Below are positions 12,911-25,475 of a stretch of 64,000 nucleotides of DNA, piece after piece. Under the pieces are notes generated by a model. The model was not told the origin of the DNA. It ran no database searches and worked only from the letters and a program-made list of their open reading frames with translations. The position numbers were made by a program, and so were the translations under genes. The stretch comes from Enterobacter asburiae (GTDB taxonomy: Bacteria > Pseudomonadota > Gammaproteobacteria > Enterobacterales > Enterobacteriaceae). Numbering within the stretch: position 1 is the first letter of the stretch; every line of letters starts with the position of its first letter. The stretch covers positions 4,154,001-4,218,000 of the forward strand of contig NZ_AP019632.1 of assembly GCF_007035645.1 (NCBI RefSeq), read 5' to 3'.

Positions 12911-13725
12911 GCCGAAAGCTCCTGCTTTAACTTTTCAATGACAGGTTCGACCGCAGGCAACACGCCATGCCAGAGCAGCACCGCATGCGCGGCCTGACCC
13001 ACCAGCATTCCCAGTCCATCGGCTAACTGCTTCGCGCCGTGTTGTTCACACCAGTTAAGGAAAGGCGTTTTCCCTTTCTGATAAAACATGTCATAGAAGT
13101 ACATATGCGCGCTGACCAGAGAAGCAGGAATTAACGGGATCTCGCCATTGATGCCGCTGGACGTGGCATTGATGACAAGATCGAACTCACGATCGGCAAG
13201 ATCGTCAAGCGCTACCGCGCTCACGCTGCCGGTATGCTCAAACAACGCCGCCAGCGCTTCCGCGCGGGAAAAGGTTCTGTTGGTAATGGTCACCGCACAG
13301 TCCAGTGAAAGCAGAGGCAACAGTACTCCCCGCGATGCGCCACCCGCACCAATCAGCAGGACCCGAAACCCGGGCTTAATAAACGACAGTCGTTCCAGAT
13401 CGCTAAGTAAACCAATTCCGTCGGTGTTGTCACCCAAAAGGCGCCCATCCTCAAGCCGTTTTAGGGTATTGACTGCACCAGCTAGTGAAGCGCGCTCGGT
13501 CAGTTCATCCGCACGTTCAAAGGCTTCCTCTTTAAAAGGAACCGTCACATTCGCGCCTTTACCGCCCGCGGCGAAAAAAGCCTCCAGCGTTGGAATAAAT
13601 GCATCCACCGGGGCCAGTACGCGACCATAGGGATGATTTATCTGCAGCTGCTTCGCAAATTGCTGATGGATCAACGGTGACTTGCTGTGTGCAATCGGAT
13701 TACCAAAAACAGCATAGGTTTCCAT
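12907..13725 (-). CDS. aroE: Shikimate dehydrogenase (NADP+)
   Basis: Reduces 3-dehydroshikimate to shikimate in the pathway to chorismate and aromatic amino acids. The 272 residues match the family. The substrate-binding Lys lies in [12 protein letters not shown] (about 65) and the partner Asp in GDNTDGIG (about 102); a Rossmann GAGGASRG motif lies near 126-133, and the [10 protein letters not shown] segment after it suits NADP. The gene lies five bases downstream of tsaC and overlaps yrdB, in the E. coli order. Confidence 0.96.
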   Translation of the reverse strand: METYAVFGNPIAHSKSPLIHQQFAKQLQINHPYGRVLAPVDAFIPTLEAFFAAGGKGANVTVPFKEEAFERADELTERASLAGAVNTLKRLEDGRLLGDNTDGIGLLSDLERLSFIKPGFRVLLIGAGGASRGVLLPLLSLDCAVTITNRTFSRAEALAALFEHTGSVSAVALDDLADREFDLVINATSSGINGEIPLIPASLVSAHMYFYDMFYQKGKTPFLNWCEQHGAKQLADGLGMLVGQAAHAVLLWHGVLPAVEPVIEKLKQELSA

Positions 13726-13729
13726 GAGA

Positions 13730-14302
13730 TTACCCCTGGCGAAAACGTTCGCCGGTCAAGGCGTCGCGAATTTCAGACGGATTCAGGCGCCCTCCCGTTT
13801 CACCGACAGCGACTGGGAAGTCATTCCCGAACTGCGCCAATACTTCTTCGGTTGTCCGACAAGGTGGCAATCCGGTCAGGTTGGCGCTGGTTGAGACCAG
13901 CGGTTTACCAAATGCCAGGCAAAGTTCAACCACCAGCGGATGGTCAGTTACGCGAACGGCGAGGGAATCAAAACGTCCGGTTAACCAGCGAGGCGTAGTC
14001 GGCTGCGCCGGGAAAACGAAGGTCACCGGGCCAGGCCACGCGGAGAAGATCGTCTCGCGCTGCGCCGGCGTCAGCATGGAGTCATCGATATAGGGTTTAA
14101 GCTGCTCATAATTCGCAGCGATCAAAATCAGCCCTTTCTCGACGGGTCTTTGTTTTAAGGCAAGCAGTCGGCTTACGGCCGTCTCGCTGTCAGGATCGCA
14201 ACCGACTCCAAAAACAGCTTCAGTTGGATAGGCGATGACTTCTTCTTTTTTCAGTACGTCCACAGCATGCGCAATGGAGCCTGATGGCAGGTTATTATTC
14301 AC
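13730..14302 (-). CDS. tsaC: Threonylcarbamoyl-AMP synthase TsaC
   Basis: Makes threonylcarbamoyl-adenylate from Thr, bicarbonate and ATP, the first step to t6A37 in ANN-decoding tRNAs. The YrdC-domain motifs [26 protein letters not shown] and STSANLTG are present. I set the start at the GTG at 14302 (MNNNLPSG), giving 190 residues like E. coli TsaC; the longer ORF from 14332 adds ten residues inside yrdD. It overlaps yrdD by eight bases and sits five bases before aroE. Confidence 0.94.
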   Translation of the reverse strand: MNNNLPSGSIAHAVDVLKKEEVIAYPTEAVFGVGCDPDSETAVSRLLALKQRPVEKGLILIAANYEQLKPYIDDSMLTPAQRETIFSAWPGPVTFVFPAQPTTPRWLTGRFDSLAVRVTDHPLVVELCLAFGKPLVSTSANLTGLPPCRTTEEVLAQFGNDFPVAVGETGGRLNPSEIRDALTGERFRQG

Positions 14303-14849
14303 TATTTTGATCCGCCGTAACCGGCTTTCCACATTGTTTACTGGCGCAGAAGCGTTTCATGCCTTGCGCGGTTTTCTTCTCTATAAGTAGCGGATAATTG
14401 CAATGAGGGCAGGTTCCCGCTACCGGTTTAAAATTGATAACGAACTGGCATTCAGGGTAGCGATCGCACGAATGGAAAGTCTTACCATAACGGGAACGGC
14501 GCTGTACCAACTGACCGCGCTGACACTGAGGGCACGCAATTGCCGTTTCATCAGGCTTATCAATTTGTTCCGTATGCTCACATTCCGGGTAGCGGCTACA
14601 TCCAATAAACATGCCGAATCGCCCCTGCCGCAGGGCTAATTCACCACCGCAGAGTGGGCAATACTGACCCTCCAGAATTTTAACGATATGTCCATCCGCC
14701 TGGCTTTTCAGGGGACGGACATAATCACATTCCGGATAGTGTGAACAACCGAGAAACGGGCCGTGTTTCCCGGACCGAATAACAAGTTCAGCCCCGCACT
14801 GCGGGCAGGGCTCGTTTTTATGCACCGTGAATAGTGCTGATTTGGCCAT
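14295..14849 (-). CDS. yrdD: Topoisomerase-type zinc-ribbon protein YrdD
   Basis: A 184-residue protein built almost entirely of four-cysteine zinc ribbons like those at the C-terminus of topoisomerase I. Four units are visible, beginning [24 protein letters not shown] and CPHCNYPL, at roughly 15, 63, 109 and 152. Binding of single-stranded nucleic acid is the family expectation; no topoisomerase catalytic domain is present. It overlaps tsaC by eight bases and follows smg by 26 bases. Confidence 0.92.
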   Translation of the reverse strand: MAKSALFTVHKNEPCPQCGAELVIRSGKHGPFLGCSHYPECDYVRPLKSQADGHIVKILEGQYCPLCGGELALRQGRFGMFIGCSRYPECEHTEQIDKPDETAIACPQCQRGQLVQRRSRYGKTFHSCDRYPECQFVINFKPVAGTCPHCNYPLLIEKKTAQGMKRFCASKQCGKPVTADQNSE

Positions 14850-14875
14850 AACAACTCTTGGTGCTGCACATTGAA

Positions 14876-15349
14876 TTAGTGCAGCATACCTTCATTCACT
14901 TCAAAGAGTAATTCTTCCATTTGCTGATAGGCGTTTTCACAGCCCGGGATATTAAACAGAACCATCAGGATCACCCACTTGAGATCTTCCAGTTCAAATT
15001 CTGCTGTATCCAGCGCCATGACGCGCTCTATCACCATTTCTCTCGTTTCGAGGTTCAGCACCTGAATCTGCTCAAGGAATAAGATGAACCCCCGGCAGCT
15101 GGCGTCCAGCCTTTCACACTCTTCCGCTGTATAAATGCGTACTGACAATGGGTCAGAAGCAAGCTGCATCGGTTCGGCGAGGCCTTCCTGATAATCAGCA
15201 AGTTTTTCCAGCCACATCAACGCATTATAGATATCTTCCCGCTCAAACCCCGCATCGGTAAGATCCTGTGTCAATTTGTCCTGATCCACTCGCATTTCTG
15301 CTTCGTTATGGATGTAAGTCTCAAACAAATACATCAGTACGTCGAACAT
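14876..15349 (-). CDS. smg: Smg protein (DUF494)
   Basis: A 157-residue acidic, probably helical protein of the Smg/DUF494 family, function unknown. The start [19 protein letters not shown] is typical of the family. Its 5' end overlaps the dprA 3' end by 29 bases, the coupled arrangement also seen in E. coli, and yrdD follows. Confidence 0.93.
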   Translation of the reverse strand: MFDVLMYLFETYIHNEAEMRVDQDKLTQDLTDAGFEREDIYNALMWLEKLADYQEGLAEPMQLASDPLSVRIYTAEECERLDASCRGFILFLEQIQVLNLETREMVIERVMALDTAEFELEDLKWVILMVLFNIPGCENAYQQMEELLFEVNEGMLH

Positions 15350-16445
15350 GGCATGCCCTCCTTAATCGGACATAGCCGCCGGGTACAGCTGCGATCCACC
15401 CTGCTAACTCCAGTTCGAGTAGCTGTGCTACCGTTACTGGCACAGGTTGGCCGGCACGTTCAGCGACAACGTCAACAGGTGTTACCTCATCTCCTACGTT
15501 AGCCAGGAGCTTGGGAAATGGCAATGCCACCTTTCCCTGATCTGATGAATATTGTCGCTTTTCGGGATCTTCCTGCAGCCATTGCAACCCATATTGCAAA
15601 TTTTCAAGAATATCTCCTACTTCCGTTACCGGCGTTGCCCCTTGCTTAATCAGCCAGTGGGGCCCCTCGCATCCGGGATTACCTATCGGTCCAGGCAAGG
15701 CGAAGACTTCTCTTCCCTGTTCGAGCGCGCATCGCGCCGTGACCAGCGAACCGCTTCGGCGCGCCGCTTCAACCACCAGCACACCTTTGCTGAGCCCGCT
15801 GATAATCCGATTCCGACGCGGAAAGTTTGCCGGCCTGGGCTGTGCGGAAAGCGGAAATTCAGACACTATCGCGCCGTCAGATTCAATAAGCCGCATCGCC
15901 AGTGCCTGATGCCGGCGCGGATAAATGCTAAAAAGACCGTTCCCCAGCACCGCTACACTTCGTCCCTTAACTGACAGCGCCGCGCTGTGGGCTACGCCGT
16001 CAATACCGCAGGCCAGCCCGCTGGTGATCGTGAAACCGCTTTGAGAAAGTTGTTCGCACAGGATTTTCCCCCATCGCTCGCCGTACCATGACGGCGCACG
16101 ACTACCTACCACCGCCAGCTGAATGGTATTAAGCGCCTCAGGATTACCTTTTATGAATAACGCCCCGGGATAATCAGGGATCGTGCGGAGCAAAGGGGGA
16201 TATAGGGGATGGTTGGGCGTTAATAAATGATGTCCCTGCTGCTCAAGCCACACAAGACTACGTTCCAGCTCGCTCTCATCGAGTGCAAAGAACCGTTCAG
16301 CCTGCTTTGCTGTCAGCCCGGCCTCTCTGACCACGAGCACGTTGAGGTGTTCCAGCTTCTGCAGTCGCGCAGCCGCTTCCAGCATTACATCACCACATAG
16401 AGACCCTGTGTGTATTAGCCGTAGCCATATCTCGGTAGACGTCAT
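15321..16445 (-). CDS. dprA: DNA-processing protein DprA (Smf)
   Basis: Binds single-stranded DNA and loads RecA during uptake in competent bacteria; the role in enterobacteria is less clear. The Rossmann-like core carries [26 protein letters not shown] and [14 protein letters not shown], and the C-terminal winged-helix domain ends [11 protein letters not shown]...[12 protein letters not shown]. The ATG at 16445, preceded by AGGGGAAAGG, gives 374 residues, the E. coli Smf length; an upstream ATG at 16475 would add ten. It is the first gene of the minus-strand run and is divergent from def. Confidence 0.94.
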   Translation of the reverse strand: MTSTEIWLRLIHTGSLCGDVMLEAAARLQKLEHLNVLVVREAGLTAKQAERFFALDESELERSLVWLEQQGHHLLTPNHPLYPPLLRTIPDYPGALFIKGNPEALNTIQLAVVGSRAPSWYGERWGKILCEQLSQSGFTITSGLACGIDGVAHSAALSVKGRSVAVLGNGLFSIYPRRHQALAMRLIESDGAIVSEFPLSAQPRPANFPRRNRIISGLSKGVLVVEAARRSGSLVTARCALEQGREVFALPGPIGNPGCEGPHWLIKQGATPVTEVGDILENLQYGLQWLQEDPEKRQYSSDQGKVALPFPKLLANVGDEVTPVDVVAERAGQPVPVTVAQLLELELAGWIAAVPGGYVRLRRACHVRRTDVFV

Positions 16446-16572
16446 CCTTTCCCCTGCCATAAGCGGCCTCCGCAATCATTGCGATTGGTCACTGATGCTG
16501 TCAATCGATGGGGGATTTGTCTAGAATAGAGAGAGTATTCTTATCAACTCCTGAACACGACTCTGGAAATTT

Positions 16573-17082
16573 ATGGCAGTTTTGCAAGTGTTACATATTC
16601 CGGACGAGCGCCTTCGCATCGTCGCTGAACCGGTCAAAGAAGTGAATGCAGAAATCCAGCGTATCGTTGATGATATGTTCGATACCATGTACGCCGAAGA
16701 AGGTATTGGCCTGGCGGCGACGCAGGTGGATATTCATAAGCGTATTATCGTGATTGATGTTTCCGAAAATCGCGATGAGCGTCTGGTGCTGATCAACCCT
16801 GAGCTGCTCGAAAAGAGTGGCGAAACCGGTATTGAGGAAGGCTGTCTGTCCATTCCTGAACAGCGCGCTTTAGTACCGCGTGCCGAAAAGGTGAAAATTC
16901 GCGCGCTGGATCGTGACGGTAACCCGTTCGAACTGGAAGCAGACGACCTGCTGGCGATTTGTATTCAGCATGAGATGGATCACCTGGTCGGTAAACTGTT
17001 TATCGATTATCTCTCGCCGCTGAAACAGCAGCGTATTCGTCAAAAAGTAGAGAAACTGGATCGTTTGCGTTCTCGCGCATAA
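16573..17082 (+). CDS. def: Peptide deformylase
   Basis: Removes the formyl group from the N-terminal methionine of nascent chains; a cytoplasmic Fe2+ enzyme acting at the ribosome exit. All three motifs are present: GIGLAATQ (about 44-51), EEGCLS (about 87-92) and HEMDH (about 133-137), giving the Cys and two His metal ligands and the catalytic Glu. The length of 169 residues equals E. coli Def. The gene starts the def-fmt-rsmB-trkA run and is divergent from dprA. Confidence 0.97.
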   Translation: MAVLQVLHIPDERLRIVAEPVKEVNAEIQRIVDDMFDTMYAEEGIGLAATQVDIHKRIIVIDVSENRDERLVLINPELLEKSGETGIEEGCLSIPEQRALVPRAEKVKIRALDRDGNPFELEADDLLAICIQHEMDHLVGKLFIDYLSPLKQQRIRQKVEKLDRLRSRA

Positions 17083-17107
17083 CGTCCCCCCGGATACAAG
17101 GATCATC

Positions 17108-18055
17108 GTGTCTAAAACACTACGTATTATCTTCGCGGGAACCCCTGATTTTGCAGCGCGTCATCTTGACGCGCTGTTATCTTCTGGTCACCAGGTTGTT
17201 GGCGTCTTTACCCAGCCTGACCGTCCGGCAGGTCGCGGTAAAAAACTGATGCCGAGCCCGGTAAAGGTGCTGGCAGAAGAGCATGGGCTACCCGTTTTCC
17301 AGCCCGCATCGTTACGCCCACAGGAAAATCAGCAGCTGGTTGCTGACCTGAATGCCGACGTAATGGTGGTGGTGGCTTACGGTTTAATTCTGCCGAAAGC
17401 TGTGCTCGATATGCCTCGCCTGGGGTGCATCAACGTGCACGGGTCTCTGCTTCCGCGCTGGCGTGGTGCTGCACCTATCCAGCGCTCGCTGTGGGCAGGT
17501 GATGCCGAAACGGGCGTTACCATTATGAAGATGGACGTAGGTTTAGACACCGGCGATATGCTGTATAAACTGGCGTGCCCCATAACGTCAGACGATACCA
17601 GCGCTACGCTGTATGACAAACTGGCAGACCTTGGCCCACAAGGGCTTATCGAGACGCTCCAGCAGCTTGCTGACAATACGGCGAAACCGGAAGTTCAGGA
17701 TGACGCGCTGGTGACTTATGCCGAAAAACTGAGCAAAGAAGAAGCGCGGATAGACTGGTCCCTGTCAGCCGCGCAGCTTGAACGCTGCATTCGCGCTTTT
17801 AATCCGTGGCCAATGAGCTGGATGGAGATTGATGAGCAGCCGGTGAAAGTCTGGAAAGCTTCCGTCATTAGCGGTACTACCACGGCTGAACCCGGTACGA
17901 TTGTTGACGCCAACAAGAACGGAATTCAGGTGGCGACTGGGCAAGGGATCCTCAATCTTGAATCGCTACAACCGGCTGGTAAGAAGGCCATGAGCGCTCA
18001 GGATCTGTTAAATTCCCGTCGCGAATGGTTTATTCCGGGCAATCGTCTTGCCTGA
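17108..18055 (+). CDS. fmt: Methionyl-tRNA formyltransferase
   Basis: Formylates initiator Met-tRNA with 10-formyl-tetrahydrofolate; its product is later deformylated by the neighbouring Def. The catalytic domain carries [10 protein letters not shown] and [15 protein letters not shown], with the Asn/His/Asp active site; the C-terminal RNA-binding domain ends [13 protein letters not shown]. The start is GTG at 17108 with AAGGA upstream, giving 315 residues as in E. coli. It lies 25 bases after def. Confidence 0.97.
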   Translation: MSKTLRIIFAGTPDFAARHLDALLSSGHQVVGVFTQPDRPAGRGKKLMPSPVKVLAEEHGLPVFQPASLRPQENQQLVADLNADVMVVVAYGLILPKAVLDMPRLGCINVHGSLLPRWRGAAPIQRSLWAGDAETGVTIMKMDVGLDTGDMLYKLACPITSDDTSATLYDKLADLGPQGLIETLQQLADNTAKPEVQDDALVTYAEKLSKEEARIDWSLSAAQLERCIRAFNPWPMSWMEIDEQPVKVWKASVISGTTTAEPGTIVDANKNGIQVATGQGILNLESLQPAGKKAMSAQDLLNSRREWFIPGNRLA

Positions 18056-18072
18056 GCAAATCTATCCTTAAG

Positions 18073-18100
18073 GCCCGGTGTTTCCGGGCATTTTTATTTT
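18073..18100 (+). terminator. Terminator-like hairpin between fmt and rsmB
   Basis: A perfect 6-bp GC stem (18073-18078 with 18084-18089) with a TGTTT loop is followed by a T-rich run, 8 bases before the rsmB start. It could end some def-fmt transcripts or act as an attenuator. Read-through is needed for rsmB unless it has its own promoter. Confidence 0.5.
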
Positions 18101-18107
18101 TACGGTT

Positions 18108-19394
18108 ATGAAAAAACAAAATCTACGCAGTATGGCGGCTCAGGCCGTTGAGCAGGTTATCGAGCAGGGCCAGTCACTAAGTAACGTCCTGCCTCCCCTG
18201 CAACAAAAAGTATCGGATAAAGACAAAGCCCTGCTTCAGGAGCTCTGCTTTGGCGTTCTGCGCACGCTTTCTCAGCTTGAGTGGCTGATTAACAAGCTGA
18301 TGTCACGCCCAATGACAGGCAAGCAGCGCACCGTACACTATTTGATTATTGTGGGTTTTTATCAGCTTCTTCATACCCGCATCCCACCTCATGCCGCGCT
18401 GGCTGAGACGGTTGAAGGCGCCGTTGCGATTAAACGCCCTCAGCTGAAAGGTCTGATCAACGGCGTACTGCGTCAGTTCCAGAGACAGCAGGAAGAGCTT
18501 CTGGCTGAATTTGCCCAAAGCGAAGCACGTTTTCTGCACCCGGACTGGCTGTTGAGGCGCCTGAAAAAAGCTTATCCACAGCAGTGGCAGGAGATTGCCG
18601 ATGCCAACAACCAGCGCCCGCCAATGTGGCTACGCGTGAATCGTAATCACCACACTCGTGACGCATGGCTGGCATTACTTGAAGAAGCTGGAATGAGTGG
18701 ATTCCCGCATCAAGCCTATCAGGATGCTGTACGTCTGGCCTCACCGGCACCGGTACATGCATTACCCGGTTTTGATGAAGGCTGGGTAACCGTACAGGAT
18801 GCCTCGGCTCAGGGTTGCATGACCTGGCTTGAACCCAAAAATGGTGAGCAGATCCTCGATCTGTGCGCCGCGCCTGGGGGCAAAACGACGCATATTCTGG
18901 AAGTGGCTCCGCAGGCCAGCGTGATGGCTGTGGACGTCGATGAACAGCGTCTCTCACGCGTCTACGACAACCTCAAGCGTCTTGGCATGAAGGCTCAGGT
19001 TAAGCAGGGCGATGGACGCAAACCCGCAGAGTGGTGTGGTGAAACCCAGTTCGATCGCATTTTGCTGGATGCTCCCTGCTCTGCAACCGGTGTTATTCGT
19101 CGTCATCCGGACATCAAGTGGCTACGCCGCGATCGTGATATTAAGGAACTTGCCCAACTGCAATCCGACATTCTCGACGCCATTTGGCCGCATCTTAAGC
19201 CTGGTGGAACGCTGGTCTATGCAACCTGCTCCGTGCTGCCGGAAGAAAACAGCCAGCAAATCACGGCTTTCCTTAAACGTACGCCGGACGCCGCGCTGCG
19301 CGATACGGGAACGCCTGAATCCCCGGGTCTGCAGAACCTGCCAGGTGCTGAAGAGGGTGATGGCTTCTTTTACGCTAAGCTAATCAAAGAGTGA
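18108..19394 (+). CDS. rsmB: 16S rRNA m5C967 methyltransferase RsmB
   Basis: Methylates C967 of 16S rRNA using AdoMet. An N-terminal NusB-like domain (about 1-140) is followed by the NOL1/NOP2/Sun methyltransferase domain with [15 protein letters not shown] (SAM binding) and the two cysteines in [17 protein letters not shown] and [11 protein letters not shown]. The ATG at 18108 ([11 protein letters not shown]) gives 428 residues, near the 429 of E. coli; the earlier ORF start at 18078 lies within the hairpin. trkA follows after 22 bases. Confidence 0.95.
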   Translation: MKKQNLRSMAAQAVEQVIEQGQSLSNVLPPLQQKVSDKDKALLQELCFGVLRTLSQLEWLINKLMSRPMTGKQRTVHYLIIVGFYQLLHTRIPPHAALAETVEGAVAIKRPQLKGLINGVLRQFQRQQEELLAEFAQSEARFLHPDWLLRRLKKAYPQQWQEIADANNQRPPMWLRVNRNHHTRDAWLALLEEAGMSGFPHQAYQDAVRLASPAPVHALPGFDEGWVTVQDASAQGCMTWLEPKNGEQILDLCAAPGGKTTHILEVAPQASVMAVDVDEQRLSRVYDNLKRLGMKAQVKQGDGRKPAEWCGETQFDRILLDAPCSATGVIRRHPDIKWLRRDRDIKELAQLQSDILDAIWPHLKPGGTLVYATCSVLPEENSQQITAFLKRTPDAALRDTGTPESPGLQNLPGAEEGDGFFYAKLIKE

Positions 19395-19416
19395 TGTTGA
19401 GAACAGGTCACGAGAT

Positions 19417-20793
19417 ATGAAGATTATCATTCTGGGTGCAGGACAGGTGGGCGGAACGCTGGCGGAAAACCTGGTTGGCGAAAACAACGACATCACAATT
19501 GTTGATACCAACGGCGATCGTCTGCGTGTATTACAGGACAAGTTTGACCTGCGCGTGGTGCAGGGTCATGGTTCGCACCCACGTGTTCTTCGTGAGGCGG
19601 GCGCCGACGATGCCGACATGCTGGTTGCGGTAACCAGTTCGGACGAAACCAATATGGTGGCCTGTCAGGTGGCCTACTCGCTTTTCAACACGCCAAACCG
19701 AATTGCGCGCATTCGCTCTCCGGACTATGTTCGCGATGCTGAAAAACTGTTTAATTCCGAAGCGGTCCCCATTGACCACCTCATCGCGCCAGAACAGTTG
19801 GTTATCGACAATATCTATCGCCTGATCGAATATCCGGGTGCCCTGCAGGTGGTGAACTTTGCCGAGGGCAAAGTGAGCCTGGCAGTGGTTAAGGCCTATT
19901 ATGGCGGACCATTGATCGGCAATGCGCTTTCCACCATGCGCGAGCACATGCCGCATATTGATACGCGCGTTGCAGCGATTTTCCGCCACGACAGGCCAAT
20001 TCGCCCGCAAGGCTCCACGATTGTCGAAGCCGGTGATGAGGTCTTCTTTATTGCGGCCTCACAGCATATTCGTGCGGTGATGAGTGAACTTCAGCGTCTC
20101 GAAAAACCCTATAAACGCATTATGCTGGTCGGCGGTGGCAATATCGGTGCCGGTCTGGCACATCGGCTGGAAAAAGATTACAGCGTGAAGTTGATCGAGC
20201 GCGATCAACAGCGTGCTGCTGAACTGGCGGAAAAACTGCAAAATACGATTGTATTTTATGGTGATGCGTCGGATCAGGAGCTACTGGCTGAAGAGCATAT
20301 TGATCAGGTTGATCTCTTTATTGCCGTCACCAACGATGACGAGGCGAATATAATGTCCGCCATGCTCGCGAAGCGCATGGGGGCAAAAAAAGTCATGGTG
20401 CTTATTCAGCGCAAGGCGTATGTCGATCTGGTTCAGGGCAGCGTTATTGATATTGCTATTTCCCCTCAGCAGGCGACAATTTCCGCGCTCCTGAGCCATG
20501 TTCGTAAAGCGGATATTGTCGGTGTGTCATCGCTCCGCCGTGGCGTAGCGGAAGCCATTGAAGCCGTTGCTCATGGAGATGAAACGACGTCACGCGTCGT
20601 CGGCCGTTCGATCGACGAAATTAAACTGCCGCCAGGCACGATTATCGGCGCCGTTGTGCGCGGGAATGATGTCATGATTGCCAATGATAATTTACGAATT
20701 GAGCAAGGCGATCACGTTATTATGTTCCTTACCGATAAAAAGTTTATTACCGACGTCGAACGTTTATTCCAGCCAAGTCCATTCTTCCTTTAA
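19417..20793 (+). CDS. trkA: Trk system potassium uptake regulatory subunit TrkA
   Basis: Peripheral membrane NAD(H)-binding regulator of the TrkH/TrkG K+ channels. Two RCK_N domains with Rossmann motifs are present, GAGQVG near the start and GGGNIG at about residue 238, each followed by an RCK_C domain. Length of 458 residues equals E. coli TrkA. It ends the def-fmt-rsmB-trkA run; a hairpin follows the stop. Confidence 0.96.
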   Translation: MKIIILGAGQVGGTLAENLVGENNDITIVDTNGDRLRVLQDKFDLRVVQGHGSHPRVLREAGADDADMLVAVTSSDETNMVACQVAYSLFNTPNRIARIRSPDYVRDAEKLFNSEAVPIDHLIAPEQLVIDNIYRLIEYPGALQVVNFAEGKVSLAVVKAYYGGPLIGNALSTMREHMPHIDTRVAAIFRHDRPIRPQGSTIVEAGDEVFFIAASQHIRAVMSELQRLEKPYKRIMLVGGGNIGAGLAHRLEKDYSVKLIERDQQRAAELAEKLQNTIVFYGDASDQELLAEEHIDQVDLFIAVTNDDEANIMSAMLAKRMGAKKVMVLIQRKAYVDLVQGSVIDIAISPQQATISALLSHVRKADIVGVSSLRRGVAEAIEAVAHGDETTSRVVGRSIDEIKLPPGTIIGAVVRGNDVMIANDNLRIEQGDHVIMFLTDKKFITDVERLFQPSPFFL

Positions 20794-20799
20794 AGAATT

Positions 20800-20830
20800 G
20801 GGTGCTCGAGTAAGAGCACCCTTACTTTAT
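20800..20830 (+). terminator. Terminator after trkA
   Basis: A perfect 8-bp stem (20800-20807 with 20814-20821) with a six-base loop and a T-rich tail (TTACTTTAT) lies just after the trkA stop, separating it from mscL. Confidence 0.7.
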
Positions 20831-20939
20831 CCTTCTCATTTCTGTGCCTTTTATTTTTCATAATGTTTAATTATCCCGAATGGCAATTGGCTAATCATTT
20901 GTTAAACTTAAACTCGTCAGCTGGCACAAGGAGAGAACA

Positions 20940-21350
20940 ATGAGTTTTATTAAAGAATTTCGCGAATTTGCGATGCGCGGGAACGTGGTAGATTTGGCAG
21001 TGGGTGTCATTATTGGTGCGGCATTCGGCAAGATTGTTTCATCATTAGTGGCCGACATTATCATGCCACCTTTAGGGTTGTTAATCGGCGGCATTGATTT
21101 CAAACAGTTCGCTTTCACGCTGCGTGAAGCGCAGGGTGATGTTCCGGCAGTAGTGATGCACTACGGCGTATTTATTCAGAACGTATTTGATTTTGTGATT
21201 GTCGCGTTTGCCATATTTATGGCCATCAAGCTGATCAACAGGCTCAACCGTAAAAAAGAAGAGCCGGCTGCAGCACCTGCGCCAACGAAAGAAGAAGTGC
21301 TGTTGAGTGAGATCCGCGATCTGTTAAAAGAGCAAAATAACCGCGTCTAA
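20940..21350 (+). CDS. mscL: Large-conductance mechanosensitive channel MscL
   Basis: Homopentameric inner-membrane channel that opens under membrane tension and releases solutes on osmotic downshock. The 136 residues equal E. coli MscL. The N-terminal amphipathic helix [15 protein letters not shown] leads into TM1 (about 15-45) with the G22-region pore constriction, a periplasmic loop, TM2 (about 75-100) and the C-terminal helical bundle ending LLKEQNNR. It is preceded by GGAGAG. Its stop codon abuts the arfA stop on the other strand with no gap. Confidence 0.97.
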   Translation: MSFIKEFREFAMRGNVVDLAVGVIIGAAFGKIVSSLVADIIMPPLGLLIGGIDFKQFAFTLREAQGDVPAVVMHYGVFIQNVFDFVIVAFAIFMAIKLINRLNRKKEEPAAAPAPTKEEVLLSEIRDLLKEQNNRV

Positions 21351-21566
21351 TCAACAGATAAAAGCAGGAAGGCCAGTGGTAAATAAGCGATTCGCTTGCT
21401 TGCCACTGGCCTCCCAGTTACCCCGTTTTTCATGTTTGTCTTTACGCAGATAACTTCCTTTCCCTTTTTTATTCTTCTCAACGCGCTGCCTGAATAACGG
21501 GTCGTGAAGTAACGCCTCAATGGCATTGTCCTTAATTTGTCCTTTCGTGTGCTGATAGCGGCTCAT
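21351..21566 (-). CDS. arfA: Alternative ribosome-rescue factor ArfA
   Basis: Rescues ribosomes stalled on non-stop mRNA by recruiting RF2 when tmRNA fails. The first about 47 residues ([20 protein letters not shown]...) are nearly those of E. coli ArfA; the C-terminal tail is degenerate, as expected for a region removed by design. A long hairpin lies within codons about 52-65 (see separate entry). Full length here is 71 residues. zntR and yhdN follow upstream on the same strand. In K-12 the same mscL-arfA-zntR-yhdN order occurs. Confidence 0.93.
   Translation of the reverse strand: MSRYQHTKGQIKDNAIEALLHDPLFRQRVEKNKKGKGSYLRKDKHEKRGNWEASGKQANRLFTTGLPAFIC
21371..21412 (-). promoter_or_regulatory. 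Hairpin inside arfA that yields non-stop mRNA
   Basis: A perfect 9-bp outer stem (21371-21379 with 21404-21412) encloses an inner stem around AAGCGAATCGCTT. In E. coli the equivalent hairpin is cut by RNase III or causes early termination, so arfA mRNA lacks a stop codon and ArfA is made only when tmRNA is failing. The position within codons 52-65 fits that mechanism. Confidence 0.85.
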
Positions 21567-21623
21567 AATGTCTCCAGAGCAGGGTTTATGACGAAGCGAG
21601 TCTAGACCCGGTTGAACTAAAAA

Positions 21624-22049
21624 TCAACAGCCCTGCGTTTCTCTACTCGCTCCCTGTTCAAGGGCTTCGAGAATTGAACAGTAAATGCTGCTGTGGGCCG
21701 TACCGCAGCAGGCATCATTCAGCCTTTGCAGAGAGCGCTGCATGGTTTGCAGTTCCTGTATACGCGCTTCAACTTCATCCAGCCGGGCCTGCACGATGCT
21801 TTTAGATTCCTGGCAGGTGTGATGTTCCGGATCGATGCGGATCGATAATAACTCACGGATCGAATCCAGTGTAAAACCGAGCTGACGCGCATAACGAATA
21901 AACCGCAGGCGCTGCAGATCGTTATCGGTATAAAGCCGAAAGCCTCCTTCAGTCCGAACTTCATGATCGATCATCTGCTGCTTTTCGTAATATCGGATAG
22001 TATCCGGCGTGACGTTCGCAAGCTTCGCAAGTTCACCGATGCGGTACAT
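21624..22049 (-). CDS. zntR: Zn(II)-responsive MerR-family regulator ZntR
   Basis: Activates the zinc exporter gene zntA when Zn(II), Cd(II) or Pb(II) binds. An N-terminal MerR helix-turn-helix (about 2-40) is followed by a long dimerisation helix and the metal loop. The ligands expected from E. coli ZntR are all present: Cys79, Cys114, Cys115, His119 and Cys124, plus the C-terminal Cys141. Length is 141 residues. zntA is not in the window. yhdN lies two bases upstream on the same strand, so the two are co-transcribed. Confidence 0.96.
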   Translation of the reverse strand: MYRIGELAKLANVTPDTIRYYEKQQMIDHEVRTEGGFRLYTDNDLQRLRFIRYARQLGFTLDSIRELLSIRIDPEHHTCQESKSIVQARLDEVEARIQELQTMQRSLQRLNDACCGTAHSSIYCSILEALEQGASRETQGC

Positions 22050-22051
22050 AA

Positions 22052-22420
22052 CTACTCCTCGCTTATTTTCTGCATCAATCTTTCACCGTATTCACCGTGC
22101 AGAAAATCAGTGTTCATCCCAGACTGGCGTAGCTTGAGTTCAAGCAGGGCGAGGCGGCGGCTAAGTTCAGAATGTCGTGGATCGTCATGGCGGATCCCTT
22201 TGAGAAGATCGGCCAGTTCAACAGCCTCTCTGCGCTGTTCGAGCTCCGGGGGGAGACAGCCCGCATTTTTCAGCAAATGGTATCCAGCCCGTAATTCCGG
22301 TGCGATGTGCGAGTCATCGTCAAGCGCAAGGCGTTCGCCGCTCCCGGGGAGATCGTCGAATTCACCTTTTTTTTGGGCATCGCGAATATGGCGTTCTGCC
22401 CACTGGTCGAGCAACCACAT
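22052..22420 (-). CDS. yhdN: DUF1992 protein YhdN
   Basis: A 122-residue soluble protein of the DUF1992 (DnaJ-homologue subfamily C28-like) family, function unknown. The family start MWLLDQWAERHIRDAQKKGEF and the DDLPGSGERL motif (about 22-31) are visible. It is separated from zntR by two bases and lies just downstream of the alpha operon terminator on the same strand. Confidence 0.9.
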   Translation of the reverse strand: MWLLDQWAERHIRDAQKKGEFDDLPGSGERLALDDDSHIAPELRAGYHLLKNAGCLPPELEQRREAVELADLLKGIRHDDPRHSELSRRLALLELKLRQSGMNTDFLHGEYGERLMQKISEE

Positions 22421-22485
22421 TACCAGCTCCAGGAGATGAACAGAATTGATACAGACATTGTAGAGAAGTGGGGATATCGCGGATA

Positions 22486-22516
22486 TAAAAAAACCCGCCG
22501 GAGCGGGTTTTTTTAC
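22486..22516 (-). terminator. Terminator of the alpha operon (after rplQ)
   Basis: A perfect 8-bp stem (22491-22498 with 22503-22510) with a CGGA loop and A- and T-runs on both sides, so it works as a terminator on either strand. It lies just downstream of rplQ and upstream of yhdN. Confidence 0.9.
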
Positions 22517-22527
22517 GTTACTGCAGA

Positions 22528-22935
<408 letters not shown>

Positions 22936-22951
22936 TTAACCTGTGATCCGG

Positions 22952-23941
22952 TTACTCGTCAGCAATGCTTGCTGGTGGCCAGTTTTCCAGGCGCATGCCC
23001 AGAGACAGACCACGTGAAGCCAGCACGTCTTTAATCTCGGTAAGAGATTTTTTACCCAGGTTCGGCGTTTTCAGCAACTCAACCTCGGTACGCTGTACCA
23101 GATCACCGATATAGTGGATAGCTTCTGCCTTGAGGCAGTTAGCAGAGCGGACAGTCAATTCGAGATCGTCAACAGGGCGCAGCAGGATCGGATCGAATTC
23201 TGGTTTCTCTTCTTTCACTTCCGGCTGACGTACATCACGTAAGTCAACGAAAGCTTCCAGTTGTTCTGCCAGGATGGTCGCCGCACGACGAATCGCCTCT
23301 TCAGGATCGATTGTGCCGTTGGTTTCCATTTCGATGACCAGCTTGTCCAGGTCGGTACGCTGTTCTACACGCGCTGCTTCAACATTGTAGGCAATACGCT
23401 CTACAGGGCTATAGCATGCGTCGACCAGCAGACGGCCGATTGGGCGCTCATCTTCTTCCGAATGAATTCGGGCAGAAGCCGGCACATAACCACGACCGCG
23501 CTGAACTTTGATACGCATGCTAATAGCTGCGTTCTCATCGGTCAGGTGGCAGATCACGTGCTGCGGCTTGACGATTTCAACATCACCGTCGTGGGTGATG
23601 TCGGCTGCAGTCACAGGGCCAATGCCAGATTTATTCAGAGTAAGAATAACTTCATCTTTACCCTGAACTCTCACCGCCAGCCCTTTCAGGTTGAGCAGGA
23701 TTTCAAGGATATCTTCCTGAACGCCTTCTTTGGTGCTGTACTCATGAAGTACACCATCAATCTCAACCTCGGTCACCGCGCAACCCGGCATCGATGAGAG
23801 CAGAATACGGCGCAGTGCGTTACCCAGAGTATGGCCAAAGCCACGCTCTAAAGGCTCAAGGGTCACCTTGGCGTGCGTCGAACTCACTTGCTCGATATCT
23901 ACCAGGCGCGGTTTTAGAAACTCTGTCACAGAACCCTGCAT
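22952..23941 (-). CDS. rpoA: RNA polymerase subunit alpha
   Basis: The dimer nucleates core polymerase assembly and binds UP elements and activators such as CRP, also encoded in this window. The N-terminal domain (about 1-235) carries the [16 protein letters not shown] assembly motif; a linker leads to the C-terminal domain (about 249-329) with [14 protein letters not shown] and [14 protein letters not shown] helix-hairpin-helix motifs. Length of 329 residues equals E. coli. It lies within the alpha operon between rpsD and rplQ. Confidence 0.98.
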
Positions 23942-23966
23942 TGTGTCCTCTCTTTGGTACTAAGCT

Positions 23967-24590
<624 letters not shown>

Positions 24591-24620
24591 CTATCTCCAA
24601 CTAACCTAAAAAACGGAGCG

Positions 24621-25013
<393 letters not shown>

Positions 25014-25026
25014 TCAATCACCCCGA

Positions 25027-25465
<439 letters not shown>

Positions 25466-25475
25466 CAAAAGATTG

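Noticed and set aside
14303..14332. N-terminal extension of tsaC
   Set aside because: It lies in yrdD and adds ten residues not found in TsaC.
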